Origin: Pseudomonas sp. RIT-PI-r | GTDB taxonomy: Bacteria > Pseudomonadota > Gammaproteobacteria > Pseudomonadales > Pseudomonadaceae | DNA length: 64,000 nucleotides | Reading direction: 5' to 3' | Assembly (NCBI RefSeq): GCF_001297015.1 | Contig: NZ_LIGE01000037.1 | Location: 62,001 to 126,000, forward strand | In this document: in pieces, positions 30,990 through 39,556 of the stretch | Numbering within the stretch: position 1 is the stretch's first letter | How the letters are laid out: each line of letters begins with the position of its first letter | Notes under the pieces: generated by a model | What the model saw: only the letters and a program-made list of their open reading frames with translations | What the model was told of the DNA's origin: nothing | Database searches by the model: none | Position numbers and translations under genes: made by a program

Positions 30990-32879
30990 ATGAACAAAAA
31001 TCTGCGCTTCAGCCATAAAATCTTGCTTGCCGCCGCCCTCATCGTCATTGCCGCCTTCGCCTCGTTTACCTTGTACAACGACTGGCTACAGCGCAATGCG
31101 ATCCGCGATGACCTGAACAACTATCTCAACGAAATGGGCGAGGTCACGGCCGGCAGCATCCAGACCTGGCTCAACGGTCGCATTCTGCTGATCGAGAACG
31201 CCGCCCAGAACATTTCGATCAATCCCGAACCCGCCAACGTCGCCATCCTGCTCGAACAGAAGACCCTGACCTCGACGTTCATGGCCACTTATCTGGGCGA
31301 TGCCACCGGGCATTTCACTATCCGCCCGGACACGAAGATGCCGGACGGTTTCGATCCACGCGTGCGCCCTTGGTATAAAGGTGCCGAGAGCAGCAGCACT
31401 TCGACGCTGACCGAACCGTATATCGACGCGGCTACCGGCCAGTTGATCATCTCGATTGCTACCGCCTCGAAAAAGGCCGGCCAGAGCGTCGGCGTGGTAG
31501 GCGGCGACTTGAGCCTGCAATCGCTGGTCGACACCCTCGCCGCCCGCGACTTCGACGGCATGGGTTATGTATTCCTGGTCAGCGCCGACGGCAAGATCCT
31601 CGTCCACCCGGACAAAGCCCTGGTGATGAAATCACTAAAGGAAGCCTATCCACAGGACACCCCGCGCATCAGCAGCGACTTCAGTGAAGTCACCGTTGAT
31701 GGCAAAACCCGCATCGTCACCTTCGCGCCGATCAAAGGCTTGCCGTCAGTGAACTGGTACATCGGTCTGTCGGTGGACAAGGATCAGGCGTTCGCGATGC
31801 TCAGCGAGTTCCGTACGTCGGCGGTGATTGCCACGGTGATTGCCGTGGCGATCATCCTTGCTCTGCTTGGCATGCTGATTCGCATCCTGATCCAGCCGCT
31901 GCACGTCATGACCCGCGCCATGGAAGACATTGCCGACGGCGAAGGCGACCTGACCAAACGCCTGACCATCGTCAATAACGATGAGTTCGGTGTTCTGGGT
32001 ACCGCATTCAACCGCTTCGTCGAGCGTATCCACGGCTCGATCCGCGAAGTGTCGTCGGCCACCGGGCAAGTCAACGAAGTCGCCCTGCGCGTGGTCGCTG
32101 CGTCGAACTCGTCGATGTACAACTCTGATCAACAGGCCTCGCGTACCAGCAGCGTGGCTGCAGCGATCAACCAGCTCGGCGCTGCGGCACAGGAAATCGC
32201 CCGCAACGCTGCGCAGGCCTCGAACCAGGCCAGCGATGCTCGCGGTCTGGCGGAAGATGGCCAGCAAGTGGTGGATCGCAGCATCAAGGCGATGAATCAG
32301 CTGTCGAGCATGCTCAGCGCGTCGAGCAGCAATATCGAATCGCTGAACAGCAAAACCGTGAACATCGGCCAGATTCTTGAAGTGATCACCAGCATTTCCC
32401 AGCAGACCAACCTGCTGGCGCTCAATGCCGCGATCGAAGCTGCGCGTGCCGGTGAGGCCGGCCGTGGTTTCGCCGTGGTGGCGGATGAAGTGCGCAATCT
32501 GGCGCATCGCACCCAGGAATCGGCGCAGCAAGTGCAAACGATGATCGAGGAGCTGCAAGTCGGCGCCCGTGAATCGGTGAGCACCATGAGTGACAGCCAG
32601 CGCCACAGCCAGGACAGCGTGGAAATTGCCAACCTCGCCGGGGAGCGTTTGAACAGCGTGACCCAGCGTATTGGCGAGATCGACGGGATGAACCAGTCGG
32701 TGGCGACCGCGACCGAGGAGCAGACCGCTGTGGTCGAGTCGATCAACGTCGACATCACCGAGATCAACACGCTGAACCAGGAAGGCGTGGAGAACCTGCA
32801 GGCGACGTTGCGGGCTTGCTCGGATCTGGAGCAGCAGGCTTCGCGGTTGAAACAGCTTGTGGGTAGTTTCCGGATTTAA
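30990..32879 (+). CDS. Methyl-accepting chemotaxis protein, PctA-like amino-acid receptor
   Basis: A 629-residue chemoreceptor close along its whole length to P. aeruginosa PctA/B/C as recalled. TM1 is about 11-30, a double-Cache sensor about 35-270, TM2 about 275-300, HAMP to 355. The signalling tip carries EAARAGEAGRGFAVVADEV. The dCache amino-acid motif is visible: R126, W128 and Y129 in DPRVRPWYK, Y144 and D146 in EPYIDAATG, D173 in VVGGDLSL. At position 121 this protein has Phe where PctA, as recalled, has Tyr. It likely senses L-amino acids. Confidence 0.9.
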   Translation: MNKNLRFSHKILLAAALIVIAAFASFTLYNDWLQRNAIRDDLNNYLNEMGEVTAGSIQTWLNGRILLIENAAQNISINPEPANVAILLEQKTLTSTFMATYLGDATGHFTIRPDTKMPDGFDPRVRPWYKGAESSSTSTLTEPYIDAATGQLIISIATASKKAGQSVGVVGGDLSLQSLVDTLAARDFDGMGYVFLVSADGKILVHPDKALVMKSLKEAYPQDTPRISSDFSEVTVDGKTRIVTFAPIKGLPSVNWYIGLSVDKDQAFAMLSEFRTSAVIATVIAVAIILALLGMLIRILIQPLHVMTRAMEDIADGEGDLTKRLTIVNNDEFGVLGTAFNRFVERIHGSIREVSSATGQVNEVALRVVAASNSSMYNSDQQASRTSSVAAAINQLGAAAQEIARNAAQASNQASDARGLAEDGQQVVDRSIKAMNQLSSMLSASSSNIESLNSKTVNIGQILEVITSISQQTNLLALNAAIEAARAGEAGRGFAVVADEVRNLAHRTQESAQQVQTMIEELQVGARESVSTMSDSQRHSQDSVEIANLAGERLNSVTQRIGEIDGMNQSVATATEEQTAVVESINVDITEINTLNQEGVENLQATLRACSDLEQQASRLKQLVGSFRI

Positions 32880-32889
32880 GATCAAAAGC

Positions 32890-33055
32890 CTACCCCCTCA
32901 CCCCAGCCCTCTTCCCCAGGGGGGCGAGGGGGAAAGGGAGCCGATCTTCATGCTGTTCAAAACCTGAGTTCGACTGAAGACGTTCAGGTCGATGAATCAA
33001 GCCCAGACACCTCGGTCAGTCCCCTCTCCCTCCGGGAGAGGGTTAGGGTGAGGGG
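32890..33055. repeat. Inverted pair of CCCTCACCCTAACCC-type repeats
   Basis: A CCCCCTCACCCCAGCCCTCT stretch at 32892 and its divergent complement (GGGAGAGGGTTAGGGTGAGG at 33034) lie about 80 bases apart, downstream of the chemoreceptor gene. Each also folds on itself. Such repeats occur in many pseudomonads and differ from the GAGCCTGCTCGC family. The remainder of this 282-base gap shows no gene. Confidence 0.7.
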
Positions 33056-33161
33056 CTCTTCCGCTCTGAAGCTCTTCAGCTCTACCGCGCAATCCCGACC
33101 GAACATCTATTCTTGATAAAGGTCAACCAAGGGAGAACCACGCAGCGGAGGGTTGATCACC

Positions 33162-34274
33162 GTGCACATCGCCGACATCACCATGTTCTACGCCCCGGCC
33201 AGCGGTGGCGTGCGGACTTATCTGGATGCCAAACACCGCCGGTTGGGCGTCAGGCCCGGCATTCGCCACAGCCTGCTGATCCCCGGCGCCGACTTCGGCG
33301 AACACGACGGCCTCTACACGGTGCCTGCCCCGGCCCTGCCCTTCGGCAAGGGTTACCGTTTTCCGCTGCGTCTGGCTCCTTGGCGAAATGTCCTGGAGGA
33401 TTTGCAGCCGGATCTGATTGAAGTCGGCGATCCCTACCTTACGGCTTGGGCCGCTCTGGATGCACGGCGGACGCTGGACGTGCCGGTCATCGGCTTCTAT
33501 CACTCGGACCTGCCGTTGCTGGTCAGCAATCGCATGGGCCATTGGGTCACGCCGAATGTCGAGGCTTATGTCACCAGGCTTTACGGCAACTTCGACCGCG
33601 TGCTCGCGCCAAGCCAGGCGATGGCCGACAAACTGATTGGCCTGGGCGTGCGCAATGTCTACGTTCAACCATTGGGTGTGGATCTGCAAACCTTCCACCC
33701 CGAGGCTCGTGACCTTGGTCTGCGCGCAGAACTGGGTCTGGCCGAAGACACGCGTCTGCTGATTTTCGCCGGGCGTGGTTCGAAGGAGAAAAACCTGCCG
33801 GTGCTGCTCAAGTGCATGCAGCGCCTCGGCCCGCGCTATCACCTGCTGCTGGTCGGCTCATCAATGCCGGCGCTGGTGCCGGACAACGTGACGGTGATCG
33901 ACGAATTCTGCCCGGCGCCGAAGGTCGCACGCCTGATGGCCAGTGCCGATGCGCTGTTGCATGCCGGTGATCAGGAAACCTTTGGTCTGGTGATCCTCGA
34001 AGCGATGGCGTGCGGCATTCCGGTGGTCGCCGTCGCTGCCGGAGCGTTCGAAGAAATCGTCGACGAATCCTGCGGTCTGCTGTGCACACCAAACAATCCG
34101 CAGGCCATGGCCAATGCCGTGCGCGAGTTGTACAGCCGCGGCTGCGCAAACCTCGGCCAGCAAGCGCGTCAGCACGTCGAACGCTATTACGCCTGGGACA
34201 CCGTCGTCGACAGCCTGCTCAGTCATTATCACGCCGCCCTCGGCCACACCTTGCCACGGGTGGCCAATGCTTGA
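33162..34274 (+). CDS. Family 4 glycosyltransferase
   Basis: A 370-residue GT-B retaining glycosyltransferase. The N-terminal domain starts HIADITMFYAPASGGVRTYL, with the glycine-rich acceptor loop. The C-terminal domain carries FAGRGSKEKNLPVLL and the EX7E motif region ETFGLVILEAMACGIPVV. The GTG at 33162 is preferred because GGAGGG ends nine bases before it; a TTG at 33153 would abut that site. The gene leads a three-gene unit with eight- and four-base overlaps. Donor and acceptor are unknown. A glycolipid or surface glycan is likely. Confidence 0.88.
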   Translation: MHIADITMFYAPASGGVRTYLDAKHRRLGVRPGIRHSLLIPGADFGEHDGLYTVPAPALPFGKGYRFPLRLAPWRNVLEDLQPDLIEVGDPYLTAWAALDARRTLDVPVIGFYHSDLPLLVSNRMGHWVTPNVEAYVTRLYGNFDRVLAPSQAMADKLIGLGVRNVYVQPLGVDLQTFHPEARDLGLRAELGLAEDTRLLIFAGRGSKEKNLPVLLKCMQRLGPRYHLLLVGSSMPALVPDNVTVIDEFCPAPKVARLMASADALLHAGDQETFGLVILEAMACGIPVVAVAAGAFEEIVDESCGLLCTPNNPQAMANAVRELYSRGCANLGQQARQHVERYYAWDTVVDSLLSHYHAALGHTLPRVANA

Positions 34275-35043
34275 GTCCCCGCGTGCGCCCGCCGTATTGC
34301 TGGTGCTGCATGACGTGGCGCCGTCGACGTGGGCGGACTATCAGGCCTTTGTCGAGGCGGTCGATGCACTGGGCAATGTGCCGCTGACCTGGCTGGTGGT
34401 GCCCGATTTCCACCGGCACGAGGCCCTCGACGATCATCCGGCGTTTTGTCGAATGCTCGATAAGCGTGTCGCCCGTGGCGATGAGTTGGCGTTGCACGGG
34501 TATTTCCACGACGACCAAGAGCCTGCCCCGACCACGCCGCGCGACTGGTTCATGCGCCGTGTTTACACCCATGAAGGGGAGTTCTATCGTTTGTCCCGTG
34601 AAGCCGCCCTCGCCCGTGTGCGCGCCGGTATCGAAGTGTTCCAGCGCCATGACTGGCCACTGCACGGCTTCGTCGCCCCGGCGTGGTTGATGAGCGATGG
34701 CACCCGTCAGGCACTGCGCGAATTGCCGCTGAGCTACACCAGTGATCCGCAGCATCTTTATCGATTACCGGATTTCACCGCCATCGACGCGCCGGGGCTG
34801 GTCTGGAGCGCCCGCAGCGCCTGGCGTCGGGGCTTGTCAAAAATAGTCAGCGAGCAGCGTCAGCAGCGCTGGCGTCAGGCACCGGTGATTCGGCTAGGCT
34901 TGCACCCCGTGGACATGCGCCACGGTTTTTCCCGTGATTACTGGCTGCACACCCTTGAACGTGTGCTCGCCGAAGGACGCAAACCGATGACCAAAATCAA
35001 CTGGCTCGCCCGACAGCGCGGTCAACGGGAACACGCCGCATGA
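34267..35043 (+). CDS. DUF2334 polysaccharide deacetylase-like protein
   Basis: A 258-residue protein of the DUF2334 family, related to the NodB-type carbohydrate esterases. The first motif LVLHDVAPSTWADYQ holds the metal-site aspartate. The second is ELALHGYFHDD, with histidines of the metal triad. Later strands include HGFVAPAWLMSDG and RLGLHPVDMRHG. No signal peptide is seen, so it should act in the cytoplasm on an intermediate made by the neighbouring glycosyltransferase. It overlaps both neighbours. Confidence 0.85.
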   Translation: MLESPRAPAVLLVLHDVAPSTWADYQAFVEAVDALGNVPLTWLVVPDFHRHEALDDHPAFCRMLDKRVARGDELALHGYFHDDQEPAPTTPRDWFMRRVYTHEGEFYRLSREAALARVRAGIEVFQRHDWPLHGFVAPAWLMSDGTRQALRELPLSYTSDPQHLYRLPDFTAIDAPGLVWSARSAWRRGLSKIVSEQRQQRWRQAPVIRLGLHPVDMRHGFSRDYWLHTLERVLAEGRKPMTKINWLARQRGQREHAA

Positions 35044-36035
35044 GCCGCAGTATTTTGTTGCTGATCGGCCTGCTCGCGGCCGTGCTGATTCCGGTCGTGC
35101 TTGGCGGTGGCGACACCTGGGCGCGCCTGCAAAGTTTTCCGCTGCTGTGGTTGTTGATCATGTTCGGCATGATTCTGCTCTGCTGGGGCATCAACACCCT
35201 GCGCTTGCGTCTGTTGCTCGGCGATCAACGCGACCGGGTCACGCCAATGAGAAGTCTCGGCGTGGTGATGGCCGCCGAATTCGCCTATTGCGCCACACCC
35301 GGCGGCAGCGGCGGGCCGTTGACGATCATGGCCCTGCTCGCTCGCAGCGGCGTGCGCCCGGCGCGGGGCAGCGCTGTGTTCGCCATGGATCAACTGAGTG
35401 ACCTGCTGTTCTTTCTTTGTGCGCTAAGCGGGATTCTGATTTACGCGCTGTTTCAGCACCTCAGTGATCGCCTGGAATGGCTGCTGATGGTCAGTGCGGT
35501 TTCGTTGTTGGGTGGCTTGTTCAGTTGCGTGCTGGTGGCGCGTTATCACCGCGTATTGATTCGCCTCAGCGGCCGCTTGTTGGCCAGGATGAACGTCAGC
35601 GCCATTACTCGACGGCGCTGGGCGCGCAAGTTGCTGCACTTTCTCGCGGCATTCACCGACACCTTGAAGTTGCCATGGCAGACACTGGTCAAAGTCTTTG
35701 CCCTGACCTGCGTGCATTGGTTGCTGCGCTACAGCGTGTTGTATCTGGCGTTGCGCGGGCTTGGCGCGGACTTGCAGTGGGCCTGGAGTTTCCTGGTGCA
35801 GATGCTTTCGCTCGGCGCCGGGCAGTTCAGTCTGTTGCCAGGTGGCGCGGGGGCGGCGGAATTGACCTCGGCGGCGCTGTTGGCGCCGATGGTGGGGAAA
35901 TCGACGGCAGCAGCGGCGATTCTGATCTGGCGGGTGGTGACGTATTACTTTTATCTGCTGGTGGGTGGCCCGGTGTTTTTGTTGATGCTGGGGCGGCCGT
36001 TGCTGAGGAAACTGATGAAAGTGCGTCAAGCTTAA
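35040..36035 (+). CDS. Flippase-like integral membrane protein (UPF0104/LPG synthase TM domain)
   Basis: A 331-residue membrane protein with about eight helices, of the family that includes the membrane half of lysylphosphatidylglycerol synthase (AglD/YbhN). Characteristic stretches are AYCATPGGSGGPLTIMALLARSG and FSLLPGGAGAAELTSAALLAP. The catalytic cytoplasmic domain of MprF is missing, so a lipid-translocating role is more likely than aminoacylation. It completes the glycosyltransferase-deacetylase unit (ATGA overlap). Confidence 0.83.
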   Translation: MSRSILLLIGLLAAVLIPVVLGGGDTWARLQSFPLLWLLIMFGMILLCWGINTLRLRLLLGDQRDRVTPMRSLGVVMAAEFAYCATPGGSGGPLTIMALLARSGVRPARGSAVFAMDQLSDLLFFLCALSGILIYALFQHLSDRLEWLLMVSAVSLLGGLFSCVLVARYHRVLIRLSGRLLARMNVSAITRRRWARKLLHFLAAFTDTLKLPWQTLVKVFALTCVHWLLRYSVLYLALRGLGADLQWAWSFLVQMLSLGAGQFSLLPGGAGAAELTSAALLAPMVGKSTAAAAILIWRVVTYYFYLLVGGPVFLLMLGRPLLRKLMKVRQA

Positions 36036-36197
36036 AAGATCGTCCGACTCTGGTTTTACCTGCTCCCACAATTCAGCCGCACCGGGAAACTCGGTGCCAT
36101 CCTCCGAGCTCATGTCCTCCGGGTCGTAGCGACTCAAACAACCCTCGCCCAACGTCGCCGGTGCTTTGGAAGTGGCTTTGTCCAGTGGATCGGTCAT
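36036..36197 (-). CDS. Putative small acidic protein, 3' end unclear
   Basis: An ATG at 36197 follows a good ribosome-binding site (GAGGAAAA eight bases upstream) and opens MTDPLDKATSKAPATLGEGC, an acidic stretch of about 54 residues to the end of the flippase gene. No stop is present there. The frame stays open antisense through the flippase gene to 35424, giving 257 codons, and the antisense part looks like shadow sequence. Either the natural stop has been lost or translation does run on. Function unknown. Confidence 0.35.
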
Positions 36198-36222
36198 GGC
36201 TTTTCCTCAAAGCAGAAATGAC

Positions 36223-36258
36223 AAAGGGTCTGGACGATTGAACGCCCAGACCCTTGGT
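36223..36258. terminator. Terminator hairpin downstream of purU
   Basis: AAGGGTCTGG pairs with CCAGACCCTT around an 11-base loop, followed on the plus strand by GGTTTTTC. It lies between the purU stop and the small frame ending at 36197. It could stop purU transcripts and those of the glycosyltransferase unit coming from the other side. Confidence 0.65.
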
Positions 36259-36281
36259 TTTTCAAGCCTGCGGGCGCTCGA

Positions 36282-37130
36282 TCAGAACACCACAGTCTTG
36301 TTGCCGTGCACCAGCACGCGATCTTCGAGGTGATAACGCAGGCCACGGGCCAACACCATCTTCTCGACGTCACGGCCGAAACGCACCATGTCTTCGATGC
36401 TGTCACTGTGGCTGACGCGTACCACGTCCTGCTCGATGATCGGGCCGGCGTCCAGCTCTTCGGTCACATAGTGGCAGGTCGCGCCGATCAGTTTCACGCC
36501 ACGCAGGGAAGCCTGGTGGTACGGCTTCGCGCCAACGAACGATGGCAGGAAGCTGTGGTGAATGTTGATCACCTTGTGCGCGTATTCACGGCACATGTCC
36601 GGCGGCAGGATCTGCATGTAGCGCGCCAGCACGACCACTTCGGCATCGTGCTGTTTGACCAGACGCGACACTTCGTCGAAGGCCGGTTGCTTGTCCTGCG
36701 GATTGACCGGGACATGGTAATAAGGAATGCCGTGCCACTCGACCATGCTGCGCAGGTCATCGTGGTTGGAAATCACGCAGGAGATCTCACAGTCCAGTTC
36801 GTCGCTGTGCCAGCGGTGCAGCAAGTCGGCGAGGCAGTGAGATTCGCGGCTGGCCATCAGCACGACGCGTTTTTTCTGCTCGGTATCGGTAATACGCCAG
36901 TCCATCGAAAACTCTTCGGCGATTGGCGCAAACTTCTCGCGCAATACTTCAATACCGAATGGCAGCGAATCGGCACGAATTTCGTGACGCATGAAGAACC
37001 AGCCGACCTGATTATCCGAGTGGTGGCTCGCTTCGGTGATCCAGCCATTGTGGGCTGCCAGAAAATTACTGACTTTGGCAACGATGCCAACGCGGTCCGG
37101 GCAAGATATCACCAGCCGAAAAGTGCGCAT
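36282..37130 (-). CDS. purU: Formyltetrahydrofolate deformylase PurU
   Basis: PurU hydrolyses 10-formyl-tetrahydrofolate to formate and THF, balancing one-carbon pools. It has 282 residues. An N-terminal ACT domain spans about 1-80 (FRLVISCPDRVGIVAKVSNF). The formyltransferase fold follows, with the catalytic triad in VINIHHSFLPSFVGAKPYHQ and ELDAGPIIEQD. The start is the ATG opening MRTFRLV; the 12 upstream codons do not match the family. It lies divergent from mvaT, as in PAO1. Confidence 0.95.
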   Translation of the reverse strand: MRTFRLVISCPDRVGIVAKVSNFLAAHNGWITEASHHSDNQVGWFFMRHEIRADSLPFGIEVLREKFAPIAEEFSMDWRITDTEQKKRVVLMASRESHCLADLLHRWHSDELDCEISCVISNHDDLRSMVEWHGIPYYHVPVNPQDKQPAFDEVSRLVKQHDAEVVVLARYMQILPPDMCREYAHKVINIHHSFLPSFVGAKPYHQASLRGVKLIGATCHYVTEELDAGPIIEQDVVRVSHSDSIEDMVRFGRDVEKMVLARGLRYHLEDRVLVHGNKTVVF

Positions 37131-37468
37131 GAGGGGAAAACTCCAGAACTTCGCAAAGGCCGCCATTCTAGCGACTGCGCAGGAAAACTGCAGTATCGAT
37201 GAGTGCTGGCGTGGGCGCGGCCACGGCGTACGACGTTTTCACGGGGATAATCGTCAGCATGATGGCGCGCCGACAGCACCGTTTGATCAGACAAGTGTGA
37301 ATATCTGTGATGACTGCATCACACTATTTAACTGAATATTCAGTTTGTCGCTAATACCCTGCAACTAATTCAAATAAAAACTCCGGTTAAATGTTTACTT
37401 GATGAAACACCCTGACTATTATTGCGCCACTGTCCCCTGCCATTCAGCATCCTACTAAGGTAGTAATC
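37131..37468. other. Intergenic region between purU and mvaT
   Basis: A 338-base gap between divergent genes. The mvaT-proximal half is clearly AT-rich compared with the genome and includes ATTTAACTGAATATTCAGTT. The last 30 bases contain the mvaT ribosome-binding site (AAGGTAG). No gene was seen. Confidence 0.6.
37331..37344. promoter_or_regulatory. AT-rich palindrome upstream of mvaT
   Basis: ACTGAATATTCAGT is a perfect palindrome about 125 bases before the mvaT start, in the AT-rich stretch. H-NS-like proteins often repress their own genes through such AT-rich DNA, so self-binding by MvaT is a reasonable guess. Confidence 0.4.
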
Positions 37469-37846
37469 ATGTCCTTGATCAACGAATATCGCGCCACCGA
37501 AGAAGCTATCAAAGAGCTGCAAGCCCGTTTGAAGAACCTGTCGCAAGACGACAAACTGCAAGCCGAGCTGGAATTCGAAGGCAAACTGCGCACCCTGATG
37601 GGCGAATACTCCAAGTCCCTGCGTGACATCATTGCCCTGCTGGATCCGGATGCAAAATCCAAAGCTCCACGTGGCGGTGCAGTAAAAACTACCGGCACCA
37701 AGCGTGCACGCAAAGTTAAGCAATACAAAAACCCGCACAATGGCGAAGTCATCGAAACCAAAGGTGGCAACCACAAAACTCTGAAAGAGTGGAAAGCCAA
37801 GTGGGGCGGTGACGTGGTTGAAGGCTGGGCTACCCTGCTGGGCTAA
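37469..37846 (+). CDS. mvaT: H-NS-like xenogeneic silencer MvaT
   Basis: A 125-residue MvaT-family protein that silences AT-rich and acquired DNA in Pseudomonas. The N-terminal coiled coil (MSLINEYRATEEAIKELQAR to about 60) dimerises. A charged linker leads to the AT-hook-like DNA-binding domain KQYKNPHNGEVIETKGGNHK and LKEWKAKWGGDVVEGW. Position next to purU and sbcB matches PA4315, supporting MvaT rather than the paralog MvaU. It is the obvious candidate regulator of the accessory toxin region in this window. Confidence 0.93.
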   Translation: MSLINEYRATEEAIKELQARLKNLSQDDKLQAELEFEGKLRTLMGEYSKSLRDIIALLDPDAKSKAPRGGAVKTTGTKRARKVKQYKNPHNGEVIETKGGNHKTLKEWKAKWGGDVVEGWATLLG

Positions 37847-37882
37847 GCCGCAATGCCTTCGCAGAACGTTCTGCGATAAAAA

Positions 37883-37912
37883 CAAACGCCAGCTTGCGCT
37901 GGCGTTTTTTTA
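37883..37912 (+). terminator. Terminator after mvaT
   Basis: AAACGCCAGC pairs with GCTGGCGTTT around TTGC, followed by TTTTTTATT, 37 bases after the stop. Confidence 0.93.
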
Positions 37913-37944
37913 TTCCCGCTATTGTCGGGCGGACATGTTCGATT

Positions 37945-39375
37945 TCAAAGATTCAAACGTTTGCGCAATGCTTCGACATAATTCTGCCATTCACCGAGTA
38001 CCTGGCTTTGCATCGGCGCAGCATTAAGCATCCATTGCTCCAGCGCCTGCGTAAAAGAATCGAGGGTATTGGGTGCACCCATTTCGGCTTGGCACAAACG
38101 CTGCTGACAAAATATTCGCCAGCGTTCCTGCTCTTCAAAACTCAACGTATCGGGAAAGTTGCGTGCTCGATATCGAAAGAGCAACTCAGGCAAACGTTCA
38201 TCATCGAAAGGCCACTGCTCTTGCGCTAATTGCGCAGGGTCGGCGGTTCTCACTTGCTCACATAGACGTCGATCACGGTCACCGATAAATCCGTCGTACA
38301 ACTGTTGTTCCGGATCCTCGCTCGGGGTGAAGTCTTCGCTGGCATAAATAGTCGCAACTTTATCTTTCCAGACTAGTTGTGCGTCAGTTAGCCGCAGTGC
38401 CCGTTCCTGATAAAGCGCCATGTCCAGGCCCATGCGTTGCTGATCTGCCGGACGCAACACCGCAAGCGGCGCCACCACCGGGCAACGGTTGACGTGAATC
38501 AGCTTCAGCGGCACCGGCAACTCACCTTCAAGCAAGTCATCGCGGCGGGTGTACAGGCGCTGGCGCAGGGTTTGTGCGTCCAGGTCGAGCAAACCCTGCG
38601 GGTCGAGGTGCAGGTCGCAGACGATCAAGGCATTACGATTTTTCGGGTGCCAGGCCAGTGGCAGCACCACACCGATGTAATGGCGGGCTGCCGAAAAGCG
38701 CCCGGAAACATGCACCATCGGCTGCAACAGACGAATCTGGTCCATGACTTTCTGTTTGCTGCGCAACTGAAACAGCCAGTCATACAACTTGGGTTGTTTC
38801 TCGCGGATCAGCCGCGCCAGTGCGATGGTTGCGCGTACGTCCGACAACGCTTCGTGGGCATGGCCATGGTCAATATTGTTGGCGGCGGTCAGGCGTTCGA
38901 GTTTGAGGGTGACGCGGCCTTCGTCATCGGTCGGCCAGACCAGCCCGTCGGGGCGTAATGCGTAGGCGGCTCGCACCACGTCGATCAGGTCCCAACGACT
39001 GTTGCCACCCTGCCACTCACGGGCGTAGGGATCGAAAAAATTTCGATACAGGCTGTAACGGGTCATCTCGTCGTCGAAACGCAGGGTGTTGTAACCGGCG
39101 CCACAGGTACCGGGCGCCGCCAGTTGCGCATGCACCCGGGTCATGAAATCGGCTTCGCTCAAACCCTTGTCGGCGAGCTGGCTCGGGGTGATGCCGGTAA
39201 TCGCGCACGCCGCCGGATGCGGCAGGATGTCTTCGCTGGGCTGGCAATAGAGATTGACCGGCTCGTCGATTTCGTTGAGGTCGTGGTCGGTGCGAATCCC
39301 GGCGACCTGCAACGGGCGGGCGCTACGGGGATTGATGCCAGTGGTTTCGTAGTCGTACCAGAAGATGGAAGTCAC
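37945..39375 (-). CDS. sbcB: Exodeoxyribonuclease I SbcB
   Basis: A 3' to 5' single-strand exonuclease used in recombination and mismatch repair. The 476 residues start TSIFWYDYETTGINPRSARP, the first DEDD catalytic motif. The fourth motif, NNIDHGHAHEALSDVRAT, supplies the histidine and aspartate of the DEDDh type. The SH3-like and helical C-terminal domains follow. The start codon is GTG. Order purU-mvaT-sbcB matches PAO1. Confidence 0.95.
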   Translation of the reverse strand: MTSIFWYDYETTGINPRSARPLQVAGIRTDHDLNEIDEPVNLYCQPSEDILPHPAACAITGITPSQLADKGLSEADFMTRVHAQLAAPGTCGAGYNTLRFDDEMTRYSLYRNFFDPYAREWQGGNSRWDLIDVVRAAYALRPDGLVWPTDDEGRVTLKLERLTAANNIDHGHAHEALSDVRATIALARLIREKQPKLYDWLFQLRSKQKVMDQIRLLQPMVHVSGRFSAARHYIGVVLPLAWHPKNRNALIVCDLHLDPQGLLDLDAQTLRQRLYTRRDDLLEGELPVPLKLIHVNRCPVVAPLAVLRPADQQRMGLDMALYQERALRLTDAQLVWKDKVATIYASEDFTPSEDPEQQLYDGFIGDRDRRLCEQVRTADPAQLAQEQWPFDDERLPELLFRYRARNFPDTLSFEEQERWRIFCQQRLCQAEMGAPNTLDSFTQALEQWMLNAAPMQSQVLGEWQNYVEALRKRLNL

Positions 39376-39556
39376 GGGCGGTTCCTGAACTGAAGATCGG
39401 CGAAGTCTAGGCGTTCAACCGCGGTCGCGGCCAGCCTCGCGTCATTCAAGCACCTTGTGCCACACGATGTGCAATACATAGTTATGTCGTTTTCCCCCGA
39501 GAGGCTGCTAGCATCGGCCCCACTTGCACCCCGAACAGGCGAACATCAGGTAGCCC

